Below, in pieces: positions 6,839-14,820 of a DNA stretch of 32,573 nt (positions within the stretch are counted from its first letter, which is position 1; each line of letters starts with the position of its first letter). Source of the stretch: an uncultured Finegoldia sp. (GTDB lineage Bacteria; Bacillota; Clostridia; Tissierellales; Peptoniphilaceae); assembly GCF_900766215.1 (NCBI RefSeq), contig NZ_CAAFUQ010000071.1, forward strand, positions 1 through 32,573, given 5' to 3'. The notes under the pieces are model-generated. The model was not told where the DNA came from. It did no database searches and saw only the letters and a list, made by a program, of their open reading frames with translations. The translations under genes were made by a program, and so were the position numbers.

Positions 6839-7978
6839 TTAAATATCTGTAAAGTCAATGTCAGGAACCATCATTATTTTATATTCCGGATATCTTTGTT
6901 GTACTTCATCTGTTATTATTTCTATAGCTTCGCTAAAATCTTTATCAAAACTAACTATCACGTCAAATCTCATGTTTTTTTCTTCAATGTCAACATAAAA
7001 TCCATGTATTTGCAATGCCCAATCGTGTGATAAAATTAATTTTTGTACATCATTTCTTATCCTTGCAGCCTCATCATCTTTTGTATTAAATGAATAAACT
7101 CCAACGCCAATGAGTATGATTTCCATTTGATTATATACTTTAAGCTGTAACTTTCTAGTGAGCTGATCCACTTCATCAACAGTCATATTATCTGGAAGTT
7201 CCAAATGCACTGTTGCATAGTATTTGTTCGGTCCATAATTAAAAAGTACTAAATCATATGCTCCAATTACTTGTTTTTCTTCATTTATAATCTCTTTTAT
7301 TCTTTTAGAAATTTCTGCATCTTGTCTTTGTCCGATAATATTGCCAATTGTTTCAGTCATCATTTCAATTCCGGCTTTTATAATAAAAGCAGAAAGCAAA
7401 ACACCAACATAAGCTTCGAGAGATATATTCCAAATAGTATAAATTATCGCCGATATGAAAACAGATGTTGATAAAATAGAATCGAAAATAGAATCAGCTC
7501 CAGAAGCTATAAGAGCTCCTGAGTTTACCTTTTTACCTTGTTTTTTTACATATTTACCTAAAATAAATTTGACTACTACAGCCACTCCTATTATAAAGAT
7601 TGAAACTGTACTGTATTGTGCTATTTGAGGATTAAAAATTTTCTTAACTGACTCAACAAATGAAGTTATACCTGCATATAAAACAATAGCCGACACAACC
7701 ATCGAACTCAAATATTCAATTCTTCCATAACCCATCGGATGTTTTTTATCTGGAGCTTTTGAGGCAAGTTTTGCGCCAACTATTGTAACAACTGATGATA
7801 GAGCATCCGAAAAATTATTAATTGCATCTAAAATTACCGCTATGGAGTTTGTAATTAACCCTAATATCACTTTAAAAATAGCCAAAAAAACATTAGTAAT
7901 AATTCCCAAAAAGCTAGTTTTAATGATTATTTTTTCACGCTCGGACTGGCTATCCATTATATATTGTTTTTCTTTCAT
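6839..7978 (-). CDS. Cation diffusion facilitator (CDF) family metal exporter
   Basis: A CDF transporter with about six membrane helices that exports divalent metal from the cytoplasm in exchange for protons. Metal site residues: N-x-x-x-D in helix 2 (INNFSDALSS) and D-x-x-x-D in helix 5 (SGADSIFDSIL). An Asn/Asp pair in helix 2, rather than the His/Asp of zinc exporters, is a pattern I associate with manganese-type CDFs, so Mn2+ or Fe2+ is more likely than Zn2+ (inference). The cytoplasmic C-terminus is long (about 380 aa total versus 300) and seems to hold two ferredoxin-like dimer domains in tandem. The start used is the ATG one base after the gpx stop (TAA-T-ATG), favouring coupled reinitiation; an in-frame ATG at 7990 without a ribosome site is the alternative. 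Confidence 0.9.
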   Translation of the reverse strand: MKEKQYIMDSQSEREKIIIKTSFLGIITNVFLAIFKVILGLITNSIAVILDAINNFSDALSSVVTIVGAKLASKAPDKKHPMGYGRIEYLSSMVVSAIVLYAGITSFVESVKKIFNPQIAQYSTVSIFIIGVAVVVKFILGKYVKKQGKKVNSGALIASGADSIFDSILSTSVFISAIIYTIWNISLEAYVGVLLSAFIIKAGIEMMTETIGNIIGQRQDAEISKRIKEIINEEKQVIGAYDLVLFNYGPNKYYATVHLELPDNMTVDEVDQLTRKLQLKVYNQMEIILIGVGVYSFNTKDDEAARIRNDVQKLILSHDWALQIHGFYVDIEEKNMRFDVIVSFDKDFSEAIEIITDEVQQRYPEYKIMMVPDIDFTDI

Positions 7979-7979
7979 A

Positions 7980-8534
7980 TTAAAAAACATATAAAACTTT
8001 TTGAACTTTTTGTTTTACAATGTCCATATCAACTGTCGGCTCAAATCTTTCTAGTACATTTCCTTCTCTATCAATCAAAAACTTTGTAAAATTCCATTTT
8101 ATATAAGCTTTTTCACCAAATTTTTTGTTATTTAACTGAGTAAATTTATTAAGTGCCATATTTTTTATACCTTTTCCAAAACCTTCGAATGGTTTTTCAG
8201 TAGCTAAAAATACAAATAATGGTTCTGCGTTTTCACCATTAACATCAATTTTGTCAAATTGAGGAAATTCTGTTCCAAACTTCATTGTACAAAAATCATG
8301 AATTTCTCCATTGCTTTCGGGAGCTTGGTTTGCAAATTGATTGCAAGGAAAGTCCAATATTTCAAACCCCTGGTCCTTATATTCCTCATACATTTGTTCT
8401 AAAGGATCGTAATGAGGTGTAAAGCCACATCCAGTAGCAGTATTAACTATCAACAAAACCTTGCCTTTATATTTTTCTAAACTTACTTCATTTCCATCCA
8501 TATCTTTAACAATAAATTCATATAATTTTTTCAT
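7980..8534 (-). CDS. Glutathione peroxidase family protein (probably thioredoxin-dependent)
   Basis: At 184 aa it has the GPx thioredoxin fold, which reduces hydroperoxides. Catalytic residues: peroxidatic Cys36 (NTATGCGFTPHY; cysteine, not selenocysteine), the FPCNQF motif with Gln66, and Trp/Asn in IKWNFTKFLID. Cys82 (HDFCTMKFG) occupies the resolving-cysteine position of yeast-type two-cysteine GPx, which takes electrons from thioredoxin rather than glutathione. Ribosome site AGGAGAT precedes the ATG. It follows the OhrR-type regulator by nine bases, and its stop abuts the start of the CDF exporter, so all three should share one transcript. Confidence 0.94.
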   Translation of the reverse strand: MKKLYEFIVKDMDGNEVSLEKYKGKVLLIVNTATGCGFTPHYDPLEQMYEEYKDQGFEILDFPCNQFANQAPESNGEIHDFCTMKFGTEFPQFDKIDVNGENAEPLFVFLATEKPFEGFGKGIKNMALNKFTQLNNKKFGEKAYIKWNFTKFLIDREGNVLERFEPTVDMDIVKQKVQKVLYVF

Positions 8535-8543
8535 ATTAATCTC

Positions 8544-8990
8544 CTATTTTTTATCACATTTGTTTTTTAAAAACTCTTTCAATAATTTATACAATTGCAT
8601 TTTTTTATCATCAGATAATTCAACACATTCACTCATTAGTTTTGGAACATTTTTTACTTTTTCTTGCAATTCTTTTCCTTTATCAGTAAGATTGATAATT
8701 ACAATTCTATCATCATGCGAACTTCGTTTTCTTTCCAGATATCCTTGTGTTTGCATCTTTTTTATGATTGGAGTAATAGTTCCATTATCCAAATATAATT
8801 TTTCACATAGTTGTCCAACAGTAATGCCGTCTTTTTCCCATAGAACTAAAAAAACTATGTATTGTGTATAAGTTAAACCAAACGGTTTTAAAAATTGAGT
8901 ATATGTATTGGTTACCAGTCTTGATACAGCGTATAGTGGAAAACAAAGTTGATTCTCTAATTTCATATTATTTATTTGCTCTTGATTCAT
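8544..8990 (-). CDS. ohrR: MarR-family peroxide sensor of the OhrR type
   Basis: 148-aa winged-helix regulator. The N-terminal LENQLCFPLYAVSR block is the OhrR hallmark; Cys16 corresponds to the redox-active Cys15 of B. subtilis OhrR, and Tyr30 and Tyr41 to its Tyr29 and Tyr40, which hydrogen-bond that cysteine. The recognition region follows (ITVGQLCEKLYLDNGTITPIIKKM) and the wing (RSSHDDRIVIINLT). One further Cys (QLCEKL) and one near the end suggest either one- or two-cysteine chemistry. OhrR represses organic-hydroperoxide defence genes until oxidised. Here the immediate downstream partner is a glutathione peroxidase, not OhrA. GGAGGAG ribosome site at the ATG. It sits 32 bases after pabC. 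Confidence 0.88.
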   Translation of the reverse strand: MNQEQINNMKLENQLCFPLYAVSRLVTNTYTQFLKPFGLTYTQYIVFLVLWEKDGITVGQLCEKLYLDNGTITPIIKKMQTQGYLERKRSSHDDRIVIINLTDKGKELQEKVKNVPKLMSECVELSDDKKMQLYKLLKEFLKNKCDKK

Positions 8991-9007
8991 AAACTCCTCC
9001 GATAATT

Positions 9008-9015
9008 TTCTAGAA
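9008..9015. promoter_or_regulatory. Palindrome TTCTAGAA before ohrR, possible OhrR operator
   Basis: A perfect eight-base palindrome in the 32-base gap between pabC and ohrR, flanked by AATT tracts and, further out, by GATAA (9001-9005) and TTATC (9023-9027). OhrR/MarR sites are AT-rich dyads of this kind, but the match to the B. subtilis OhrR box is poor and no clear promoter is visible. Confidence 0.25.
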
Positions 9016-9022
9016 TTGTTTG

Positions 9023-9754
9023 TTATCTCCCATTCATTATTTTTTCTGATATTTCACTGAAAAGTTTGGTTTTTGAAAAAGTAACATCACTAATTTGCTT
9101 AACAAATCTCATTTCCATCAAAGAATTCGTAACAAACGCACAATCCATAGTTTTTAAATCATTTAAATTAAACGACTTTTCAATTATATTATAACTATTT
9201 ATTTTCAAAAATTCCATAAGTTTTTGACGAAATATTCCTGGTAACATTCCATCATTTACACGAGGCGTTATTATAGTGTTTTGTTTGATGAAAAAAATAT
9301 TCGTATAAGTCCCTTCAGTAATATTTCCATCTTGATTTAAAAAAATCCCCTCATCAAAGCCTTCTTCAAGGACTTTTTTGTGTAAGTAATCATTGAGCAA
9401 GTAATTGTTCGTTTTATGATAAATTAAAGGATTATGTTTGTCCCTCAACTGTTTTAGAATTTTTAATCTAAGTCCTTCAGTGTACTTAGAATCAGAATAA
9501 TCAGTGTTTCTTGTAGTAATAACTAAATCATAATCACCTTCATTATCCAATACCATAATTCTTAAACAATCAACATTTAAGTCTATATTTTTTATGTTTT
9601 CGTAAATATTTTCCCTTAAATTATTAGTGTTTATTCCCAGAAATTCCATTGAATTTTCTAATCTTTTAATATGATCTTCTAAATAAATTGGATTTGAGCC
9701 GACAACTTTAATAGTCTCAAAAAGTCCCTTACCGTATTTTATTCCATCATTCAT
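9023..9754 (-). CDS. pabC: Aminodeoxychorismate lyase-like PLP enzyme (PabC, class IV aminotransferase fold)
   Basis: 243 aa of the branched-chain aminotransferase/PabC fold. PabC removes pyruvate from 4-amino-4-deoxychorismate to give p-aminobenzoate for folate. Features: KYGKGLFETIKV near the N-terminus, the PLP lysine K114 in HKTNNYLLN, the family glutamate E147 in NITEGTYTNIFF, and the GMLPGIFRQKLME phosphate-side loop. The N-terminus is slightly shorter than usual. The ATG overlaps the pabB stop (ATGA), with a GAGG ribosome site, and the gene directly follows pabA-pabB, which favours PabC over a transaminase role. Confidence 0.9.
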   Translation of the reverse strand: MNDGIKYGKGLFETIKVVGSNPIYLEDHIKRLENSMEFLGINTNNLRENIYENIKNIDLNVDCLRIMVLDNEGDYDLVITTRNTDYSDSKYTEGLRLKILKQLRDKHNPLIYHKTNNYLLNDYLHKKVLEEGFDEGIFLNQDGNITEGTYTNIFFIKQNTIITPRVNDGMLPGIFRQKLMEFLKINSYNIIEKSFNLNDLKTMDCAFVTNSLMEMRFVKQISDVTFSKTKLFSEISEKIMNGR

Positions 9755-11079
9755 CTTAAAGCCTCGTAAACTTTTTTAGATTTTTGGATTGTTTCATCGT
9801 ATTCGCTATTCATTTCTGAATCCCAAGTAATCGCCCCACCACCAGAAAAATAACATCTATCTTCAACCTTCAAAATACTTCTTATTAAAATATTGAAATC
9901 GCAATTTTGATTAAAAGAAATATATCCGATAGATCCTGTGTAAATATTTCTGTTGTATTTTTCAACCTTGTCAATAGCTTCTATTGATGCAAGCTTAGGA
10001 GCTCCAGTGATTGAACCACCTGGAAAAATATTTTTTATTAAGTTAAACACATTTTCATCTTTTCTTAATTTTCCAACAATTGTAGCTACCAAATGATGAA
10101 CATTTTCGTAAGTTTCCAATGAATAATTGCTAATTGCTTTTATCGTCTCAGCTTCACAACTCATTCCCAAATCATTTCTCATCAAATCAACTATCATCAA
10201 CAATTCTGAAATATCTTTGTCGCTATTAAGTAATTTGTTTTTCAATTTCTCATCTTCATCTTTATCGTCAGATCTTCGAATAGTCCCTTTAATAGGTCTA
10301 GCTTGAACAAGTCCATTTTGACAGTCAAAAAATCTTTCAGGAGATGAAGATAAAACGCAATACTCTCCAAAATCCATATAAACCATAAAATCAGCCTTAT
10401 TAACCTCGCGAAGTTTCTTGTAAATATCAAACTTATCCTTCGTAGTATCCACGATGAATTGTTGCGTCAAGTTAACTTCGTACACATCGCCATTTTCAAT
10501 CATCGTTTTAATTTCGTCAAAACTTTTTGCATACTCTTCTTTCTTAACTGTTCTGATAATATCTGAGGTAGTGTATTCTTTCTCTATAAATTCTTGTTTT
10601 ACAAAAACTTCTTCTAGCTCTGTGATATCAGTATCGTTCAAGTAATAAATCGTGTATTCTTTAGTATTATTGTCAAATTCTATTATTTTAAAATAAATAC
10701 CAAAATACGCATCATAAACATCAGTATTTTTCTCAGAATTTAAAACCACGTTACAATTAACACTTGTAAAATCATAAGATAAAAGTCCAACTGCTCCACC
10801 AATAAATTGATTATCGTCTTCTACAAAATAATCATCCATCAGCAATTTAAGTTGATTAAGTGGATTATCACAAACTTTTTTATTCACAAGTCCACCGATT
10901 TCAACATTGTTATCCTTCGATTTTAAAACAATCTCCGGATTAAATCCAATATATGATTTGTTTCCTTGATTGTAACTTCCCTTTGCGCTATCTAATAAAA
11001 AAGGTAAATTCTTGTCTTTGATATTGTATAAAATATCTAAAATAGTTAAATCTGATTTTATTTTTTTAGAATGAATCAT
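9751..11079 (-). CDS. pabB: Aminodeoxychorismate synthase component I
   Basis: 442 aa of the chorismate-utilising enzyme family. PabB converts chorismate with ammonia from PabA to 4-amino-4-deoxychorismate. The key discriminating motif is A-R-PIKGT with Lys264: PabB has PIKGT, whereas anthranilate synthase TrpE has PIAGT. Other signatures: DVYEVNLTQQF near 198, SSSPERFF, ELLMIVDLMRNDLG, PGGSITGAPKLASIEAID, and the C-terminal GGGAITWDSEMNSEYDE. Ribosome site GGAGGTAAGA before ATG 11079. It overlaps pabA by 14 bases and pabC by 4, a fully coupled pabABC unit. Confidence 0.95.
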   Translation of the reverse strand: MIHSKKIKSDLTILDILYNIKDKNLPFLLDSAKGSYNQGNKSYIGFNPEIVLKSKDNNVEIGGLVNKKVCDNPLNQLKLLMDDYFVEDDNQFIGGAVGLLSYDFTSVNCNVVLNSEKNTDVYDAYFGIYFKIIEFDNNTKEYTIYYLNDTDITELEEVFVKQEFIEKEYTTSDIIRTVKKEEYAKSFDEIKTMIENGDVYEVNLTQQFIVDTTKDKFDIYKKLREVNKADFMVYMDFGEYCVLSSSPERFFDCQNGLVQARPIKGTIRRSDDKDEDEKLKNKLLNSDKDISELLMIVDLMRNDLGMSCEAETIKAISNYSLETYENVHHLVATIVGKLRKDENVFNLIKNIFPGGSITGAPKLASIEAIDKVEKYNRNIYTGSIGYISFNQNCDFNILIRSILKVEDRCYFSGGGAITWDSEMNSEYDETIQKSKKVYEALR

Positions 11080-11659
11080 TTCTTACCTCCTTCAAGAAAT
11101 TCTCAATCATTTTCAATCCAAAATCAGTCCCCACGCTTTCTGGATGAAATTGCACAGTTTCAATTTTATTCCTAGAATCTCTAAATCCCATAATTAGTCC
11201 ATCATCTGTTTTTGATGTTATAACTAAATCCTGATATTTTTCATTTTCAAATTTACTATCATCGACAATAAGCGAATGATATCTCATCACTTTAACAGGA
11301 TTTGGAATATCAGCAAATATTCCTTTTGAATCATGAGTTATCTCTGTCATTTTACCATGCATTGGTCGTGGTCCTTTGATAATATCTAGTCCAATTGAAT
11401 ATGCCAAAGCTTGATGTCCCAAACAAATTCCAAGTATTGGATATTCTCCTTTTAATTGTTCGAATATTTCAAGAGAAATCTTAGACTCCTTTGGTGTTTT
11501 AGGTCCTGGAGAAATCACAATGATTTCAGGATCTAAACGTTTGACTTCATTCAAATTTATTTCGTCATTCTTCTTCACTAAAACTTCTTCTTTTAAAATT
11601 CTCAAATAAGAAACAATGTTATATGTGAACGAATCGTAATTATCTATCATTAATATCAT
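11066..11659 (-). CDS. pabA: Aminodeoxychorismate synthase component II, glutamine amidotransferase
   Basis: Class I glutamine amidotransferase that supplies ammonia to PabB. The chosen start gives 197 aa beginning MILMIDNYDSFTYN, the classical PabA/TrpG N-terminus. Catalytic triad: Cys79 in GICLGHQALAYS, His172 and Glu174 in VQFHPES. Also present: SPGPKTPKES near 50 and RYHSLIV. The frame is open 15 codons further upstream to a TTG at 11704, but the GGGTGATAAA ribosome site supports the ATG at 11659, and the TTG would lie inside the -35 box. Neighbour pabB (PIKGT motif) indicates the PABA role rather than tryptophan. Confidence 0.94.
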   Translation of the reverse strand: MILMIDNYDSFTYNIVSYLRILKEEVLVKKNDEINLNEVKRLDPEIIVISPGPKTPKESKISLEIFEQLKGEYPILGICLGHQALAYSIGLDIIKGPRPMHGKMTEITHDSKGIFADIPNPVKVMRYHSLIVDDSKFENEKYQDLVITSKTDDGLIMGFRDSRNKIETVQFHPESVGTDFGLKMIENFLKEVRNDSF

Positions 11660-11675
11660 TTTATCACCCAATAAA

Positions 11676-11704
11676 AATATAAAGGATTTCACGTTAAAAA
11701 TCAA
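11676..11704 (-). promoter_or_regulatory. Sigma-A promoter of the pabABC-ohrR-gpx-CDF operon
   Basis: Minus-strand TTGATT (11699-11704), 17 bases, TATATT (11676-11681). The start point would be close to 11669, leaving a very short leader. It begins right behind the terminator of the upstream exporter operon. Confidence 0.6.
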
Positions 11705-11706
11705 AT

Positions 11707-11736
11707 AAAAAGAGCCTATTACTGAAAATAAGCTCT
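11707..11736 (-). terminator. Terminator of the YknXYZ-like exporter operon
   Basis: On the minus strand AGAGCTTATT pairs with AATAGGCTCT around a short loop (one G-T pair), followed by TTTTT. It lies just after the permease stop codon. Confidence 0.8.
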
Positions 11737-11743
11737 CTATCTG

Positions 11744-12949
11744 TTAAATAATATCTATTACGTTTTTATTTGCCGCTGCATTTGCAGGTGAATAAGTAAA
11801 AACAATTCCTATTCCCAAAGATATTCCAAGAGATATTAGAACTGGCATTAGTTCTAGTTTGATCGGGAACGGCAAGAATTTCGATGCAATAAATGCTGCA
11901 ATCATTCCTATAACATATCCAATAATCCCACCTATCACAGTTACAATAATTCCTTCAAACATGAATTGATATAAAATTTCTTTTTTCTTTGCCCCAATAG
12001 CTCTTCTTATTCCTATTTCTTTAATTCTTTCTGCAACTGAAATATACATCATATTCATCATGCCTATTCCTGCAATTAGAAGAGAAATCGCTGCGATAAG
12101 AGATATGAAAATCGTAATTGAACCCAACACGTTGCTTATTCCTTCTATTTGTTGTGCTATATCTACAAAACTATAAGAACCCGCTGCTTTCATCGGACCA
12201 TTTTTATCAAGATATTCCTTAATTTCTTTTGCTTTATCTTGAACCTTAGTACCATTTTTTAGAATAACATTTATCATAGAAATTGAATTATTGTTTTTAG
12301 GTTGTCGAGATTCTAATGTGCCTTTTGGCAATTCCACATCATTATTAAATGCGAATAAATTTGCTGCTGCATTATTTTCTTTAACTCCAACTATGACATA
12401 ATAATCATTCTTTACTAAAATTGTTTTATTAATTGGGTCTTCATTTTCAAAAACTTCATCTGCCAATTTTTTAGTAATCACAGCAACTTTTTGATTAGTA
12501 TCTCCATCTAATTTTGATATTGCCCTGCCTTTTATAATTTTGGTATCAGTCTTTTCAACGGGTTTTGCAAATCCACTTTCTAATTTTCCATCATTTTTTC
12601 GTATCGAAACATTTAAAAGATTATTTTGAAATTGTTCTGGATCGGATTCAACTTTTACGACATCTGTCATTTGCGAAATATCTCGAATATTTTTCTCTGT
12701 GAAGACGGATGTATTGCTTCCCACTGAATTTGTTGGATTTTCAGGCTGGAAATAAAACGCAACGCTAAGTTCCTTTCCTTCTCCACCCATTAAACTATCA
12801 ACAACGTAATCTTGGAAACCTCTACCAATTGCGATAATAGTTATTACTGCTGCAATCCCTATAATAATTCCAAGCATAGTAAGTAAAGATCGCTTTTTAT
12901 TTTTGATGATATCTTTGAAGGCAGTATTTAATAAAATATTAAACTTCAT
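11744..12949 (-). CDS. ABC exporter permease, MacB/YknZ type
   Basis: 401-aa permease of the MacB/FtsX family: an N-terminal helix (about 20-43, SLLTMLGIIIGIAAVITIIAIG), a large extracytoplasmic core domain (about 50-270), then three C-terminal helices (about 275-395) including the conserved GIGMMNMMYISVAERIKEIGIRRAIGAKK segment. MacB-type permeases work by mechanotransmission with an ATPase and an adaptor. It overlaps the ATPase gene by 11 bases and is last in an adaptor-ATPase-permease operon like B. subtilis yknXYZ, which protects against a toxic peptide. The substrate here is unknown; peptides, antibiotics or lipids are all possible. Confidence 0.92.
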   Translation of the reverse strand: MKFNILLNTAFKDIIKNKKRSLLTMLGIIIGIAAVITIIAIGRGFQDYVVDSLMGGEGKELSVAFYFQPENPTNSVGSNTSVFTEKNIRDISQMTDVVKVESDPEQFQNNLLNVSIRKNDGKLESGFAKPVEKTDTKIIKGRAISKLDGDTNQKVAVITKKLADEVFENEDPINKTILVKNDYYVIVGVKENNAAANLFAFNNDVELPKGTLESRQPKNNNSISMINVILKNGTKVQDKAKEIKEYLDKNGPMKAAGSYSFVDIAQQIEGISNVLGSITIFISLIAAISLLIAGIGMMNMMYISVAERIKEIGIRRAIGAKKKEILYQFMFEGIIVTVIGGIIGYVIGMIAAFIASKFLPFPIKLELMPVLISLGISLGIGIVFTYSPANAAANKNVIDII

Positions 12950-13622
12950 AACTATCCCTCTCTTTTAAAACACCATCTAACATAAAATATTTTCGGTTGC
13001 AATTATGTGTAATATTTTTATCGTGAGTAACCATTATTATCGTGATTTTGAGTTTTTGATTCAATTCATTAAAAAGCGCCATTATTTCCTTGCTTGTTTC
13101 TGAATCAAGCGCACCTGTTGGCTCATCTGCTATAATAAATTTCGGATTGTGAACAATGGCACGTGCTATAGCTGCTCTTTGTTGTTGTCCACCTGAAAGC
13201 TGTTTCGGTCTTTTGTCTGCTTGAGTTTTAATTCCTACCAAATCCAAAGCTTCCAATGCTTTTTCTCTTGCGTATTTATAGGATTTACCTTGATACAATA
13301 AAGGTAGTTCTACATTTTCAGCTATGGTGTAATTTTGGATAAGTTGAAATTGTTGGAAGATAAATCCCACGGATTTGTTGCGAAGATCGGACAATTTATT
13401 ATCTGTAAATTTACCTACCTCAACATTTTCAAACTTATATAGTCCTGTAAATTTTTTATCCAAAAATCCAAGGATATTTATCAACGTAGACTTTCCAGAA
13501 CCAGACTCACCCATTATTGCGACAAAATCACCACTATTAATGTTAAGGCTAACATCTTTTAGAACGTGAAGCTTGTTTTCTCCTGAATTGTAAAACTTAT
13601 TGATTTTAATTAAATCTATCAT
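12939..13622 (-). CDS. ABC exporter ATPase, MacB/LolD/YknY type
   Basis: 227-aa nucleotide-binding protein. Walker A GESGSGKST near 38, Q-loop IFQQFQLI, signature LSGGQQQRAAIARA near 140, Walker B FIIADEPTGALDS, and the H-loop MVTHD. The DEPTGALD form is typical of the MacB/LolD/BceA clade of exporters. It powers the adjacent permease at the cytoplasmic face. Its ATG follows the adaptor stop by two bases and its end overlaps the permease start, so all three are made together. Confidence 0.95.
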   Translation of the reverse strand: MIDLIKINKFYNSGENKLHVLKDVSLNINSGDFVAIMGESGSGKSTLINILGFLDKKFTGLYKFENVEVGKFTDNKLSDLRNKSVGFIFQQFQLIQNYTIAENVELPLLYQGKSYKYAREKALEALDLVGIKTQADKRPKQLSGGQQQRAAIARAIVHNPKFIIADEPTGALDSETSKEIMALFNELNQKLKITIIMVTHDKNITHNCNRKYFMLDGVLKERDSYEV

Positions 13623-13624
13623 AA

Positions 13625-14761
13625 CTAATCTTCAACCTTTATTTCTTGATTATCTTTCAAATCTTTTACTTTAGAAATAATTTTGTCACCAGATTTCAAT
13701 CCAGAAATCACAGTATAAGAATTAGTATTTTTTTCTAGTTGAACTTCTTTTTTCACAGCTTTTGAATCCTTGTATTCAAACACATAGTATTTAGAATCTT
13801 CTTCTTTTACCATGTCTTTTGCAAGTTCAATCTTATCTGATTTTTTTCTTACTTGAACGTTGAATCCAATGTGTATAGGTTTTTGTGTTTTTATTTTAAA
13901 TACAAAATTTGAAGAATTACTTCCAGATTGTTCTGTCATGTTTTGCATTTGATTAGCTTCAAATGATCCAGCTTGACTTTCTGGAGTATTAGAAATCTCT
14001 ACTACAGTTCCTTTTGTTTTTTCGTCCCCGTTAATAGGAATTACTTCAACCTCATCATTTTCTTTTAATTTATTGTAGTCGTATTCAGAAATATTTCCTT
14101 CAATAATATTTTCATCGCTAGTAACTTCAACCAATGCTCCTTGACTCATCGGATTATCGATGTTTTTTTCATTAACTTTACAAACTCCAGATATAGTTGC
14201 ATTAATTGTTTTTCTGGAACTTTCTTTTAAATCATTAAGTTGTTTCTTTTGCAACTCTACTTGGTCAAGTGCTTGTTTGTAAGCTCTATTTGATTGGTTA
14301 AGTGTCGGTTCCATTTGATCAATTTGCATTTCCAATTCTGGAGAAAAAGTTTCGTTATATTTTTCTACTAATTTATTGTAAGATTTGTATGCACTATTTC
14401 GATCCTCAAGTGCATAATTTGCTTGACTTTTTGCTTGTTCTAATTGCAATTGCATCTGATCAATTTGTTTTTCAACTTCCTTGTTCACAAAAGTAATCAG
14501 TGAATCTCCTTTTTTAACAGATTGACCAGTTTTTACATGAACTTTTTCAATCTCACCATAAGCTTGATTGTTATAAACTTGTTGTGCATCGCCAGTTTTT
14601 GATATTGCATTGAACACCAAATCACTTCCTGCAGATACCGTATACAAGCTATACTTGGTTTCGTTTTTCTGACTAGCTTTAACTAATTTAAAGACCAATC
14701 CTCCAACACAGGCTAAAACAATTATGGCTAAAATAATTGCAAACTTTTTATTATTTTTCAT
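13625..14761 (-). CDS. Membrane fusion (adaptor) protein, HlyD/MacA/YknX family
   Basis: 378 aa: one N-terminal membrane helix (about 8-27), then an extracytoplasmic adaptor. The biotinyl-lipoyl half motif GEIEKVHVKTGQSVKKGDSL (about 69-88) and its partner ATISGVCKVNEKNIDNPMSQGALV flank a long glutamine/lysine-rich coiled-coil hairpin (about 95-190), followed by a beta-barrel and a membrane-proximal domain. In Gram-positives these adaptors serve MacB-type exporters such as YknYZ. It is first in the operon, with an AGGAGGTCGT ribosome site and a near-consensus promoter just ahead. Confidence 0.93.
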   Translation of the reverse strand: MKNNKKFAIILAIIVLACVGGLVFKLVKASQKNETKYSLYTVSAGSDLVFNAISKTGDAQQVYNNQAYGEIEKVHVKTGQSVKKGDSLITFVNKEVEKQIDQMQLQLEQAKSQANYALEDRNSAYKSYNKLVEKYNETFSPELEMQIDQMEPTLNQSNRAYKQALDQVELQKKQLNDLKESSRKTINATISGVCKVNEKNIDNPMSQGALVEVTSDENIIEGNISEYDYNKLKENDEVEVIPINGDEKTKGTVVEISNTPESQAGSFEANQMQNMTEQSGSNSSNFVFKIKTQKPIHIGFNVQVRKKSDKIELAKDMVKEEDSKYYVFEYKDSKAVKKEVQLEKNTNSYTVISGLKSGDKIISKVKDLKDNQEIKVED

Positions 14762-14781
14762 ACGACCTCCTAATTGTATTT

Positions 14782-14803
14782 CTGTAATACTATTATAATA
14801 CAG
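14782..14803. promoter_or_regulatory. Dyad CTGTAnTA-N6-TAnTACAG over the exporter -10 box (putative operator)
   Basis: A 22-base imperfect inverted repeat with seven of eight arm positions matching, enclosing the TATAAT box of the YknXYZ-like operon. A second dyad, the perfect ten-base palindrome ACTAATTAGT at 14808-14817, overlaps the 5' end of the spacer and the -35. Both positions would let a repressor block polymerase. No regulator gene is next to the operon. Confidence 0.45.
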
Positions 14804-14820
14804 CGTAACTAATTAGTCAA
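14792..14820 (-). promoter_or_regulatory. Near-consensus sigma-A promoter of the YknXYZ-like operon
   Basis: Minus-strand TTGACT (14815-14820), 17 bases, TATAAT (14792-14797). The -35 lies inside the last codons of pepD, so the exporter is probably transcribed both from here and by read-through. Confidence 0.85.

Noticed and set aside
8461..8871. Plus-strand 136-codon open frame
   Set aside because: Antisense to the gpx start and ohrR, both with intact catalytic or sensor residues.
9751..11659. Anthranilate synthase TrpE-TrpG
   Set aside because: The PIKGT motif with Lys264 marks PabB, and a PabC gene follows; no trp gene is nearby.
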